A stretch of DNA of 64,000 nt from the NCBI RefSeq assembly GCF_003131205.1, contig NZ_QFFY01000001.1:1669498-1733497 (forward strand), written 5' to 3'. A model generated the notes under the pieces. The model saw only the letters and a program-made list of their open reading frames with translations. It was not told the DNA's origin and searched no databases. Shown in pieces: positions 36,521-46,544 of this stretch. Each line of letters begins with the position of its first letter. Position 1 is the stretch's first letter. A program made the position numbers and the translations under genes. The stretch comes from Occallatibacter savannae. Lineage in GTDB: Bacteria > Acidobacteriota > Terriglobia > Terriglobales > Acidobacteriaceae.

Positions 36521-37099
36521 ATGAAGAACATTGCAAGAACACTCATCATGGCCTTCCCTTTTCTTTTTGGCGCAGGCGCATTTGCGCAACAGCAGACGTT
36601 CACGGTAAGTCCAGCGAACAGCAGCGTCGGCTTTGCTCTTACCGGTACGGGGCATGAGGTGCACGGAACATTTCACGTAACGAGCGGGACGATTCAGTTC
36701 GATCGAAGCGCGCCGAAGATGTCGGGCAACGTTGTTGTGTCCGCGATGAGCGGCGAGAGCGGTGATAATGGGCGCGACAAGACCATGCACCAGAAGGTTC
36801 TGGAGGCCGAGCGCTTCGCCGATGTCACGTTCCAACCGCAGAACTATACGGGTTCCATTGCTGCGACGGGCGACTCGACGATTCAGGTTTCGGGGACTTT
36901 CACGCTGCACGGAACGCCGCACGATCTCACGGTTCCGATGCAGATTCACATCGACGGACAGAATCTGACTGCCAAGGGCAGCTTCGTCGTACCGTACGTG
37001 AAGTGGGGACTCAAGGATCCGAGCGTGTTTATCCTCAAAGTGGCAAAAGAGGTTCACATCGATCTGAACCTTGTGGGCACGGTCTCGCCCGCGTCTTAG
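36521..37099 (+). CDS. YceI-family periplasmic (polyisoprenoid-binding family) protein
   Basis: Signal peptide; FTVSPANSSVGFALTGTGHEVHGTFHVTSGTIQFD...KVLEAERFADVTFQPQNYTG...GTFTLHGTPHDLTVPM. Confidence 0.9.
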   Translation: MKNIARTLIMAFPFLFGAGAFAQQQTFTVSPANSSVGFALTGTGHEVHGTFHVTSGTIQFDRSAPKMSGNVVVSAMSGESGDNGRDKTMHQKVLEAERFADVTFQPQNYTGSIAATGDSTIQVSGTFTLHGTPHDLTVPMQIHIDGQNLTAKGSFVVPYVKWGLKDPSVFILKVAKEVHIDLNLVGTVSPAS

Positions 37100-37181
37100 G
37101 GGCGTGAGGAAAGCCGAGCTGCAAATCGATGGGAACCTCTCTCGTCAGATGACTACATGGTCGTTCTGAAGATGAGGCGCA

Positions 37182-38879
37182 TCAGGTCAGGATGATCTTG
37201 CGGGCTTCTCCCTCCGGGTCGTCGACCATCCTGCATTCGTTATCGAAGATCATGGTGCCGTTCTTCTCGGGATCGGTGGGCGCCCACTTCAGGCCCGGGA
37301 TGCCGGGAGTGCCGGTGGCCGCAAACGCTGCCCAGGACGATGCCATTTTCTTCGCGAGTGCCTGTGCCTCTGGAGTGTTTCCGGTTCCCTGCTCGCAGCG
37401 CTTTGTGTTGTCGAAGCAGAACTGCAATTCGGCTGTGTGCCACGCGCCGGCGACGCCATCGAGCATGGGCGATTGCCAGGTGAAGTACCACGCGTACACC
37501 GGCGCACCCTTCTGTTCGTACTTCAAGCGCGCCATTTTGGCCACGTTGTTCCTCATGCCGAGCCCGTTCAAGCCCGGCTTGCCGCTGCACATGTACGACA
37601 GGGTCTGAATCTTCTTCTGGGGATAGGCCTTCTTTAACGCCGCGACAATTGCGGTCGCTTTCTGCTCGCCGTATGTCTTGGTGAGGTCGGCATGCCACTC
37701 TTCTTCCGTGGGGCGCGAAGACATCTGGTTGCCTTCTTCGCTGACGGAGCCCACGAGCATCGGCACGTTTTTGGAGACCTCTGGCGCCGCATCAAAGAAC
37801 GAGCGCATGGTGATGAGCTTTCCATCTACGGAGGGCGACCAGCCTACGCGCGGAGTGCCGGGCGCGCCGGGGCCCATCATCGGCGGTCCCGCGGGATTGA
37901 TTTTGGCCGCCGCGGCGTTACCGGCTGCGAAGAGCTTTGCCCATTCCATTTTCTGCAGGGCGCCGATGTCGTTGGGAGCAAGCCCGAGCTCCTTCATGGT
38001 CTGCCGCGCGAGTTCTTTCTGCTGATCGCGGCTGGGGATGTTGCCGCCTCCGCCCGACTGCGCAGACGCGCGATGGAAGAGGCTAACTGCGGACGGCATT
38101 CCCATGAGTGTGGTCACCTTGGAGCCGCCGCCGGATTGGCCGTAGATCATCACGCGATCCGGGTCGCCGCCGAAGTTCTCGATGTTGTCGTGAACCCACT
38201 TCAGCGCGGCGACGAGGTCGGTCATCCCGACGTTGGCCGAGTCTTCGTATGCGGAGCCGCCGATCTCCGAGGCATCGAGGAACCCAAGGATGTTGAGGCG
38301 GTGATTGACGGAGACCTGCACGACATCGTGGTGGCGTGCCATCTGCGCGCCTTCGTGCGAAGGGAGCTCGTACGATGAGCCGAAGCTGAAGCCGCCACCG
38401 TGCATGTAGAACATCACGGGGCGTTTTCCTGTCAGGCTGGGAGTCCAGATGTTCAGCTTGAGCATGTCTTCGCTCTGCCATCCGTCATCCCAGTCGAAGA
38501 GAAACGTCTGTTCGGTGCTGGTCCAGGGATGCAGAGTCTGCGGGCAGTTTCCGCCATAGGTCAATGCCGGGAATTCATCCGTCCATGGGGCCGGGGGCTT
38601 CGCAGGAAGCCAGCGATTCTCGCCGGCGGTGGTTGCGCCGTAGGGCACGCCCTTAAACGTAAGCACGCCGCCATCTACAAAGCCGCGCACCTTGCCGTAT
38701 TGCGTCCTGGCGACGGCTGTGCGCGGGGTCGAGACATTGCCGGGCTCCTGATGAACGCCAGTTTTCACGCTGTCAGAAGCGAATGCCGGCTTGCTGAGCG
38801 CCGCACCCAGCCCTGCGGTGGTGGACAGCAGCAGCGCCTCGCGCCGCGTGAGAACAACTGAATCTTTCGATTTCGCCAT
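37182..38879 (-). CDS. Type-B carboxylesterase/lipase, Tat-exported
   Basis: TRREALLLSTTAGLGAAL Tat-like signal; VMFYMHGGGFSFGS oxyanion hole; MIYGQSGGGSKVTTLM nucleophile elbow; GAGGAG SD fits the ATG at 38879. Confidence 0.88.
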   Translation of the reverse strand: MAKSKDSVVLTRREALLLSTTAGLGAALSKPAFASDSVKTGVHQEPGNVSTPRTAVARTQYGKVRGFVDGGVLTFKGVPYGATTAGENRWLPAKPPAPWTDEFPALTYGGNCPQTLHPWTSTEQTFLFDWDDGWQSEDMLKLNIWTPSLTGKRPVMFYMHGGGFSFGSSYELPSHEGAQMARHHDVVQVSVNHRLNILGFLDASEIGGSAYEDSANVGMTDLVAALKWVHDNIENFGGDPDRVMIYGQSGGGSKVTTLMGMPSAVSLFHRASAQSGGGGNIPSRDQQKELARQTMKELGLAPNDIGALQKMEWAKLFAAGNAAAAKINPAGPPMMGPGAPGTPRVGWSPSVDGKLITMRSFFDAAPEVSKNVPMLVGSVSEEGNQMSSRPTEEEWHADLTKTYGEQKATAIVAALKKAYPQKKIQTLSYMCSGKPGLNGLGMRNNVAKMARLKYEQKGAPVYAWYFTWQSPMLDGVAGAWHTAELQFCFDNTKRCEQGTGNTPEAQALAKKMASSWAAFAATGTPGIPGLKWAPTDPEKNGTMIFDNECRMVDDPEGEARKIILT

Positions 38880-38963
38880 TGACAGCATCTCCTCTCGTGT
38901 TTGTGCGTGGATCGGCTGAGAAACCGCGCCGGCAGGCCAAAGAACTGACCGGCGCTAGTGTTC

Positions 38964-41657
38964 TTATTCAGGCAATGCGTACTGTCCATCGATGTGGAAT
39001 TTGCCGGTAGCAACCGGCGCTGCTGTATCGGGCTGGCCGCCGCCGATGCTGATGGTGTACTCACCCTGCGCAATGATGGGACTTCCATCTTCCGTCACCA
39101 TCCCGAGGTCGCGCGGCTTGAGCTCGAAGTGAACCTTCTGGCTTGCGCCGGCGTCGAGGTGGATTCGCTCGAAGCCGCGCAGGGCGAGGTTCGGAGCGCC
39201 TTTCATCTGCGGGAACTTGAGGTAGACCTGCACTACTTCGTCGCCCGCGAGCTTGCCCGTGTTCATGACCGTAACGTCTGCAGTGACCGGCTGCCCGGCA
39301 GCAACTGGTTGTGCCGGAACGCTCAGATCGCTGTAGCTGAACTTGGTGTAGCTCAGTCCATAGCCGAAGGGATAGAGTGGCTTGCCGCTGAAGTAGCGAT
39401 AGGTGCGGTTCGCCATGCCGTAGTCTTCGAAGTTGGGCAGCTGATCGACGCCTTTGTAGAACGTGACGGGCAAGCGGCCTGCGGGATTGTTTTTCCCGCT
39501 AAGCGTTTGAGCAACGGCCGCGCCGCCCTCTTCGCCCGGATACCACGCCTCAACGACGGCGTTTGCGTGTTCGTTGATCCAGTTCACTGCCAGGGCGCTG
39601 CCGTTCATGAGCACGACCGCGAGCGGTTTGCCGGTTGAAGCTACGGCCTCGACGAGGTCTTCTTCGGGCTGGGGCAGGTCGATGCTGGTGCGGTCTCCGC
39701 CGAGGAAGCCGGGCTCGCTGACGGGCATTTCTTCGCCTTCAAGCTGGCTGGTGATTCCCACGACTGCGATGACCGCGTCGGCGTTCTTCGCCGCAGCGAT
39801 GGCCTCTTGTGACGGGGCGTTGTTCACCTTTGCCCAGATCAGCTCCGCATGCGGGTTGCTGCTATTTCGCGTTCCATAGGAGACTTCGATGGCGACCTTG
39901 CGTCCCTTCTCGAGATGAACGCGACCAACGGCGGACGAAAGGCCGCGTGTACCGCCGCCGAAGGCCATGGCCACCTGCTTCTCGTCTACCGCTACACGGC
40001 CAAATCCCTCGCAGCGAACGCCGATGAGGAAATCGCCCGATTCGTTCGGCGTAAGGAAGCCGGACCACTGGACGCCGAAAGTCTTCTTGCCAGCGACTTC
40101 CTTGGGCAGGTTTTCCTCTGTGAGTTTGATATTGGGTTCCGTGCGGCTCGCCAGCGAAGGCGTGTTTTGTGCCTGACCCGGTCCGCGCCGCATGCCTTCG
40201 TTGTAGTCGGCTTTGAGGCCGGGCTTGCCGTCGGGTGTTGTCAATACTGCGTCCGGTACAGGTGTTCCATCGGTGCGGAGGAATTGCGTTCCCGGTACAA
40301 ACGTGAAGGCGACACCGGGGAACTCCGCCTTGAGCCCGTCGAGGATGGAGACGATTTTGGTGGGCTGTCCCGCGTAGTTTCCGATCAATGGGCGAGTCTG
40401 ATCGGCAAGAGGCCCGACGACGGCAATCTTCTTGATCGAGGGCTTCAGGGGCAGCGTTCCATCGTTCTTGAGCAGCACCATCGATTCGTTAGCCAGCTTG
40501 AGAGCGTGGGCGCGGTGCTCAGCGCTGTCCAGTTCCTTCTCGTCGATCTTCGCGTACGGAACCATGTCCGGCGGATCGAACATGCCCAGCTTCATGCGCG
40601 CGGTGAAGAGCCGCACCAGAGCATTGTCGAGCACGCTCTCAGGAAGATAGCCCTGCTGCACGGCGTCGACATACGCCTTCTCGACCGGTTCGCCGAAGCG
40701 CTGCGTGAAGGTGACGCACTCGTTGTCCATGCCGCGGATCACCGAGATCGCTGCGCCTTGAGCCTGAGTCGCACGATAGCGATGGTTTGCCGCAACGTCA
40801 CGGACCGCGTCGCAGTCTGAAACTACGTAGCCCTGGAATCCCCATTTGCCACGGAGCTGATCCTGCAAGAGGTACTGATTCGCGCAGGCCGGCTCGCCGT
40901 TGATGGCGTTGTACGCGCACATCACCGAGCCAGCTTTACCTTCAACGACGGCTGCGCGGAAGGCCGGTTCGTAGGTATCCACCTGGTCGTGCTTGCTCAC
41001 GTCGACATCGGCGAAGTGGCGCGTCGGCTCGGGTCCGCTGTGCACGGCGTAGTGCTTGGGCGTGGCAATACCAAGGTAGTACTTGGGATCGGTGCCCTGA
41101 AGTCCGGTGACGTAGGCGACGCCCATACGCCCGGTAAGGAATGGATCTTCACCGTAGGTCTCCTGCCCGCGGCCCCAGCGCGGATCGCGGAAGATGTTCA
41201 GATTGGGCGACCAGAAATCGAGCCCACCCATGATGCCGGTGTGGCCCTCGCGGTCGTTCTGGACGTGCTTGATGCGTCCCTCGATGCCGATCTGGCCGGC
41301 CATGGTGTGAATGCCGGGCGCGTCAAATGTTGCAGCAAGGCCCACCGGCTCCGGATACTCCGTGACACCTTCGTTGATGACGCCGTGGAGAGCTTCGCTC
41401 CACCACTGGTATTTCGGAATCTTAAGCCTCGGCACAGCGGCCGAGTTGTTCTGCATCTGGGTCGCCTTCTCTTCGAGCGTCATGCGGTGGACGAGGTCGA
41501 TGGCACGCTGCTCCGGGGACAGCTGCGGATTCATAAACGGCATCTTCGCCGTATCCTCAGAGCTCTTCCCCTCTGCTGCGTTCTGCGCCACCGCACCCGC
41601 GCTCAGCGCTCCAGCAGCAACCATGCAAATCACAATTCGCGTCAATCCGCTTTTCAT
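38964..41657 (-). CDS. GH3 beta-glucosidase/beta-xylosidase with inserted PA14-like domain
   Basis: FWSPNLNIFRDPRWGRGQETYGEDP; GFQGYVVSDCDAV; C-terminal FnIII-like; PA14-like FLTPNESGDFLIGVRCEGFGRVAVDEK. Confidence 0.93.
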   Translation of the reverse strand: MKSGLTRIVICMVAAGALSAGAVAQNAAEGKSSEDTAKMPFMNPQLSPEQRAIDLVHRMTLEEKATQMQNNSAAVPRLKIPKYQWWSEALHGVINEGVTEYPEPVGLAATFDAPGIHTMAGQIGIEGRIKHVQNDREGHTGIMGGLDFWSPNLNIFRDPRWGRGQETYGEDPFLTGRMGVAYVTGLQGTDPKYYLGIATPKHYAVHSGPEPTRHFADVDVSKHDQVDTYEPAFRAAVVEGKAGSVMCAYNAINGEPACANQYLLQDQLRGKWGFQGYVVSDCDAVRDVAANHRYRATQAQGAAISVIRGMDNECVTFTQRFGEPVEKAYVDAVQQGYLPESVLDNALVRLFTARMKLGMFDPPDMVPYAKIDEKELDSAEHRAHALKLANESMVLLKNDGTLPLKPSIKKIAVVGPLADQTRPLIGNYAGQPTKIVSILDGLKAEFPGVAFTFVPGTQFLRTDGTPVPDAVLTTPDGKPGLKADYNEGMRRGPGQAQNTPSLASRTEPNIKLTEENLPKEVAGKKTFGVQWSGFLTPNESGDFLIGVRCEGFGRVAVDEKQVAMAFGGGTRGLSSAVGRVHLEKGRKVAIEVSYGTRNSSNPHAELIWAKVNNAPSQEAIAAAKNADAVIAVVGITSQLEGEEMPVSEPGFLGGDRTSIDLPQPEEDLVEAVASTGKPLAVVLMNGSALAVNWINEHANAVVEAWYPGEEGGAAVAQTLSGKNNPAGRLPVTFYKGVDQLPNFEDYGMANRTYRYFSGKPLYPFGYGLSYTKFSYSDLSVPAQPVAAGQPVTADVTVMNTGKLAGDEVVQVYLKFPQMKGAPNLALRGFERIHLDAGASQKVHFELKPRDLGMVTEDGSPIIAQGEYTISIGGGQPDTAAPVATGKFHIDGQYALPE

Positions 41658-41712
41658 TGGTCTTCTCCGGTACCTCGTTAAAGAAATGCTGTTGTGAGTT
41701 CCGCTGATAAGT

Positions 41713-43761
41713 TCAATACGGTCTCACGCCCTCTGTCTTGCCAGGCCAGTTATCTGTACGGAACGGTGCCGCGGGCAATCCCGCACCGTTGAAAAGTGTT
41801 GCCACAGGGTTTGATTGCCATGCGTAGCGCACCTCGGTCGGGTGCGGCACTGCAGGCGAGGACACCACCACGGTGTCTCCCTCGATGTGCGCATCGGCCC
41901 AAACCCAGTTGCGGTCGTCCCCTGCGATGGAAAATTCGCCCAGCTTATCGCCCTTCGTCACAAGCCCGCCGTCAGTGTGCGCGAAATGCAGACGAATTGC
42001 TCCGGGGGCGCGCTCCACGGACTCGAGCGTGGGTCCGGAGTAGACAATCTTTTCGCCGTATTGCTTCGCCAGTGCGCAGCGCGCCAATCGATCACCTACG
42101 GGCTCTTTGTCTTTGGAGTGAATGTTGTCGGCCTCGCCGGTATCGATGGTCACCGCGAGGCATGCGTTGGGGACAGCCGCAGCCGCGACCGCCTGCGACT
42201 CGCGCAGCTCCGTCCAGTCGTCTCCGTTCACGGGAGTATCGCTGTGTTTGGTGAACGCCGGCAGGCTGACGATGTAGAACGGGAAGTCTCCTTGCGCGAA
42301 GAGAGCGCGCCAGTCCGCAATCATGGCGGGAAGGATTTTGCGGTACTGGTAGCCGCGCGGGGAGTTCTGCTCGCCCTGGTACCAGATCGCTCCAGTAATT
42401 GAGATTGGCGCAATGGGCGAGAGCATGCCCTCGTACAGGACTGCGGGCATGATGGGCCAGTTCTCGTACGCGATCGGCAGCTCCTGCGGGGGCTTTGCAT
42501 CGACGCTGAGCTTCGCCTTCCACTCACCGGCAAGCGGAATCTTCGTACCATCCGCAAGGGTCAGGTTGAGTTCTTCGGGCTTGGAGAGAAAGCCGCCGAC
42601 CGGCTTCGATTTCAGTACGCGGATTGCGATGATATTTCGGCCCGGCTTCAGAATGCCGTCGCGGATGAAATATCTGCGCGGGTTTTCGACCCACGAACTT
42701 CCGCCGACTTCAATGCCATTCACATAGGCAGTGTCCATGCGCTCGATCTCACCGAGCGAAAGCATGTTGCCGCTGCGCGGGAACGGTCCGGGAGCAGGCG
42801 TTGGCTGAGGAGTGGCCTTCGGCAAGGGATCGGGCAGCACGATCTCTTTGCGGAACCATGCGACAGCAGGGGTATCGGGCACGCCCAGTTCAGCAAAGCC
42901 GCCCGGGACGGGCACGGACTTCCAGGCGGAATCATCCAGTTCCGGCGCGGCCCAGTGATTCTTCTGCCCGGTGTCGTAGCGGTCGTACCAGTGCATCACG
43001 TAGTTGCCGTACTCGGGAGCATTCTCGCTCTTGAGACGGTCGAGTTCGGCCAGCGGGATGTCGAAGTCGTGCAGCGGCCTGAGGGACGCCTCGCTCGTCC
43101 AGGACTCTGCCGGGGTTCCGCCGACTGCGTCGACCACCAGGCCGATTGGAATGTGAACGTCTTTCTGCACGCGGCGGGCGAAGTAGTAGCCGACCGCAGA
43201 GATCCAGCTTGCAGTCTCTGGGGAAACGGCCTGCCACTTGCCATCAATCACATCCACGTGGTGGTAAGCCGGATGCCCTGCGACGGTGAAGAAGCGGATC
43301 TCCGGATAGTTCGCAGCCTTGATCTCTTCGTCCGCATTCTTTGTGAACCGCAGCGGCAAGCCCATGTTGGACTGGCCGCCGCACAGCCACACATCGCCTA
43401 CGAGTACGTTGTGCAACTCGAAGGTTTGATGTCCGGAGATCTTCAGGGTGTACGGGCCGCCGGCTGCGGGCGGGTCGATCTTCAGCTGCCAGCGACGGTC
43501 GGGGCCGGCAACAGCGGTCGCGGTCTTTTCGCCCATCTCAACGCGAATCGTGTCGCCCGGATCTGACCATCCCCAGATTGCATCGGGCTTACCGCGCTGT
43601 AGCACCATGTTGTCGCCGAAGATGGTGCTCACAAACGGCAGCGCCTTGGCATTCGGCGTCTGCGCTGTCTGGCCCGGAGTCGGCTGCGAGACAGCGCGGA
43701 ACCCCGCGATCGACAACGTGATCACGAGAATGCAAATTGAACGGCCGTATCGTTGACCCAT
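41713..43761 (-). CDS. Sialate O-acetylesterase-type SGNH esterase (acetyl esterase)
   Basis: NVLVGDVWLCGGQSNMGLPL; GAIWYQGEQNSPRGYQYRKILPAMIADWRALFAQGDFPFYIVSLPAF. Confidence 0.92.
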   Translation of the reverse strand: MGQRYGRSICILVITLSIAGFRAVSQPTPGQTAQTPNAKALPFVSTIFGDNMVLQRGKPDAIWGWSDPGDTIRVEMGEKTATAVAGPDRRWQLKIDPPAAGGPYTLKISGHQTFELHNVLVGDVWLCGGQSNMGLPLRFTKNADEEIKAANYPEIRFFTVAGHPAYHHVDVIDGKWQAVSPETASWISAVGYYFARRVQKDVHIPIGLVVDAVGGTPAESWTSEASLRPLHDFDIPLAELDRLKSENAPEYGNYVMHWYDRYDTGQKNHWAAPELDDSAWKSVPVPGGFAELGVPDTPAVAWFRKEIVLPDPLPKATPQPTPAPGPFPRSGNMLSLGEIERMDTAYVNGIEVGGSSWVENPRRYFIRDGILKPGRNIIAIRVLKSKPVGGFLSKPEELNLTLADGTKIPLAGEWKAKLSVDAKPPQELPIAYENWPIMPAVLYEGMLSPIAPISITGAIWYQGEQNSPRGYQYRKILPAMIADWRALFAQGDFPFYIVSLPAFTKHSDTPVNGDDWTELRESQAVAAAAVPNACLAVTIDTGEADNIHSKDKEPVGDRLARCALAKQYGEKIVYSGPTLESVERAPGAIRLHFAHTDGGLVTKGDKLGEFSIAGDDRNWVWADAHIEGDTVVVSSPAVPHPTEVRYAWQSNPVATLFNGAGLPAAPFRTDNWPGKTEGVRPY

Positions 43762-43861
43762 GAAGGCAAGCCTCAGGCGCTCGTTTGTCTTCGTGCTCTC
43801 TGTCGGGCGCTTTCAAGAACGCATCGACTATACGGGAAAAGCGAAACCTCGAACAAGGGCA

Positions 43862-43875
43862 ATAAATCGCTTTAT
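43862..43875. promoter_or_regulatory. LacI-type palindromic operator candidate in the divergent esterase/fucosidase intergenic region
   Basis: ATAAA-TCGC-TTTAT inverted repeat centred on CG. Confidence 0.45.
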
Positions 43876-43976
43876 ACGGGCACGATCATTCAGTTACCAT
43901 GCCGGAGATTGTTTGCCGCAGAAGAAACAGTTTTGAGAAACTTGTTTCCCGATCCGGCCGTCAAACGGGAGCGCAT

Positions 43977-45785
43977 ATGCAGCGAAGAGATTTCTGCAAA
44001 CTACTCGCAGCCACCGCAGCATCCACAGGCGTTTCCTCTGCCGCGCGTGCCTCCGCTGACACACCGGCCGGAGTTCCCGCGGGGTTCAACCGGTTGACGC
44101 GAGACTACGCCGAGTTCTGCGCGCTTCCGCCGGAGAAACGCGTTTTCTACAAAGTGAGCAACGGCGCGATCGTCGAGACGAAGCTCGATGAGGCCGACTG
44201 GCAGCAGCCCGCGTGGAACTATAACCCCACGCCTGTTCACTCCCCGGTCGAGATGTGGAATGACGTTCCCATGCAGTCGCCGATACCCGACCTCGCGGGA
44301 GAGGGGCCGTTCAAGCCGACATGGGATTCGCTTCTGGACTACGAGGCTCCCGAGTGGTATCGCGACGCGAAGTTTGGAATCTGGGCGCACTGGACGCCGC
44401 AGTGCGTGCCGGAAGCAGGCGACTGGTATGCGCGCAACATGTATGTCGAGGGGCAGCGCCAGTACAAATATCATCTCGATCATTACGGGCCGCCGTCGCG
44501 GTTCGGCTATAAAGACCTCTGCGCACAATGGACGCTGCTCAACTGGGATCCTGACGAGCTGATCACGCGCTACAAGAAAGCAGGGGCGCGGATCTTTGTC
44601 GCACTAGCCAATCACCATGACAACTTCGACGCATGGAATTCAAAGCACCATCCGTGGAACGCGGCATCGTACGGGCCGCACCGTGATGTGGTGGGCGGCT
44701 GGGCCGCAGCCGCGCGGAAGCAGGGACTACGCTTCGGCGTAACCGTGCACCAGGCGCGCAACTGGTGGTGGTTCCAGCCGTCGCATGGCGCGGATAAGGC
44801 TGGCCCTCTTGCGGGCGTTCCCTACGATGGGCGTCTGACCGAAGCGGACGGCAAGGAACAGTGGTGGCAGGGGCTTAATCCGCAGCGCCTGTACGGAGTG
44901 AAGCATCCGGGAAGTGCACTGCCCGACGTTTCCTATGTCAAGAATTTCTACGACCGCACGCGGGATCTGATCGATCAGCACAATCCGGATCTGCTGTACT
45001 TCGATGACTCGCTGCTGCCGCTGGGCTGGGCGGGTATGAACATCGGGGCGTATCTCTACAACAACAGCCTGGCGAAAAACGGCGGCAAGCTCGAAGCCGT
45101 ACTCAACGTGAAGGACGTGCCCGATCGCCTTGCGAAAGCTGTCGTGGCGGATTACGAGCGCGGGCTTACTGCCGAAATCATGAAGTATGCGTGGCAGTCT
45201 GAAACTTGCATCGGCGGTTGGCACTACTTGCGCTATCTCTACGAGAAGCCGGGGGAGTTCGGCGGATATCTCAACCCGCGTGATGCCATCCACTGGCTGA
45301 TCGACACTGTGAGCAAGAACGGCACGTTTATTCTCAACGTCCCGGGCAGGCCGGACGGCACTATCGACAGCAAGGAGGCCTTGATCCTCGATCGCATCAC
45401 GTCGTGGATGGAGGTGAACGGCGAGGCTATCTACGAGACGCGCCCGTGGAAGATCTCGGGAGAAGGTCCGAACTCGATCAAAGCGGGATCGTTTCAGGGC
45501 GAGAGCGTGAACAAGCTCGGGGAGAAAGACATCCGCTTTACGCGGAATAAGGCGAACACGGTTATCTACGCCATCGCGCTGGGGTGGCCGTCGGAGGCAA
45601 TCCAAGTGCAGTCGCTTGGATCATCTGCGGCCACGAAGCCCGGCAAGGTGGAGCGCGTCCAACTGCTCGGCACGGATGCCAAAGTCGACTGGACGCAAGG
45701 GGCCGAGTCACTTCGCGTTTCTTTGCCGAAGAGCTACAAGCCGGAAGTGGACTATGCGGCGGCGCTGAAGATCAATCTGTCGTAG
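43977..45785 (+). CDS. GH29 alpha-L-fucosidase, Tat-exported
   Basis: MQRRDFCKLLAATAASTG Tat signal; WYRDAKFGIWAHWTPQCVPEAGDWYARNMY; YFDDSLLPLGW; NVPGRPDGTIDSKE. Confidence 0.92.
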   Translation: MQRRDFCKLLAATAASTGVSSAARASADTPAGVPAGFNRLTRDYAEFCALPPEKRVFYKVSNGAIVETKLDEADWQQPAWNYNPTPVHSPVEMWNDVPMQSPIPDLAGEGPFKPTWDSLLDYEAPEWYRDAKFGIWAHWTPQCVPEAGDWYARNMYVEGQRQYKYHLDHYGPPSRFGYKDLCAQWTLLNWDPDELITRYKKAGARIFVALANHHDNFDAWNSKHHPWNAASYGPHRDVVGGWAAAARKQGLRFGVTVHQARNWWWFQPSHGADKAGPLAGVPYDGRLTEADGKEQWWQGLNPQRLYGVKHPGSALPDVSYVKNFYDRTRDLIDQHNPDLLYFDDSLLPLGWAGMNIGAYLYNNSLAKNGGKLEAVLNVKDVPDRLAKAVVADYERGLTAEIMKYAWQSETCIGGWHYLRYLYEKPGEFGGYLNPRDAIHWLIDTVSKNGTFILNVPGRPDGTIDSKEALILDRITSWMEVNGEAIYETRPWKISGEGPNSIKAGSFQGESVNKLGEKDIRFTRNKANTVIYAIALGWPSEAIQVQSLGSSAATKPGKVERVQLLGTDAKVDWTQGAESLRVSLPKSYKPEVDYAAALKINLS

Positions 45786-45797
45786 AGCGCGATGTTG

Positions 45798-46544
45798 TCA
45801 GTGGACACCCGAGGCCAGGAGCAGATCCACTGCGTTTCTAATTCCCGTAGACGAGGTGTCTGCAATCGGATGGAGCATGCCGTTTCGATCGATCAAGAAG
45901 CTCGCCTTGAACCTGGCGACATCTCGATAGAAGCCGGGTACTCCATCGCTCATCGTCAGCATGGGATAGGTGACAGAGGTCTTCTGCAGGAACTTCTTTT
46001 GAATCCCAATCTCCTGATCCGATAAACCGAACACGACAAGTCCCTGATCTTTTCGGTCTCGATAGAGCCCGTCGAGTTCCGGCATCTCCACGAGACACGG
46101 GCCGCACCATGTTGCCCAGCGATTCACGAGAACGACCTTGCCCTTCTGCTCGCTGAGACGGAAGAGGTGTCCGTCCACGTCTGCAGTTTCAAATAGAGGA
46201 GCGGCCACGTCGTGCATCGCCATGTTGCGCTCCTGCTTTGAGCGCAGGACACCGTCCGTGACAGGCCGAGCCGCGAGACCCAAGGTCAATAGCGCTATGG
46301 CGATTCCGAGCTTGGAGAGTGCGGTGAGGGGCGCTCTGCGACGCTGCCTCGCCGCAAGCACAAAGACGAAGACGCTTGGCAACAGCATCGCAACCGTGGC
46401 AGCCGAGAGGCGAAACAGCCAATCGCCGTTCAGGTTGTGGCTGGCCGTTGTGAGCACCTGGTACACGATGATGTACGAGACCACCGCAGCCACGGGCGCA
46501 AGCAGACCCGCCACAAACATGCGATTGAACCTGATCCTGGCCAT
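45798..46544 (-). CDS. Thiol-disulfide oxidoreductase, TlpA/ResA-like, membrane anchored
   Basis: RLSEQKGKVVLVNRWATWCGPCLVEMPELDGLYRD with CxxC; N-terminal TM helices. Confidence 0.9.
   Translation of the reverse strand: MARIRFNRMFVAGLLAPVAAVVSYIIVYQVLTTASHNLNGDWLFRLSAATVAMLLPSVFVFVLAARQRRRAPLTALSKLGIAIALLTLGLAARPVTDGVLRSKQERNMAMHDVAAPLFETADVDGHLFRLSEQKGKVVLVNRWATWCGPCLVEMPELDGLYRDRKDQGLVVFGLSDQEIGIQKKFLQKTSVTYPMLTMSDGVPGFYRDVARFKASFLIDRNGMLHPIADTSSTGIRNAVDLLLASGVH

Noticed and set aside
39849-40820. 323-aa plus-strand ORF
   Set aside because: Antisense to GH3; no domain signal
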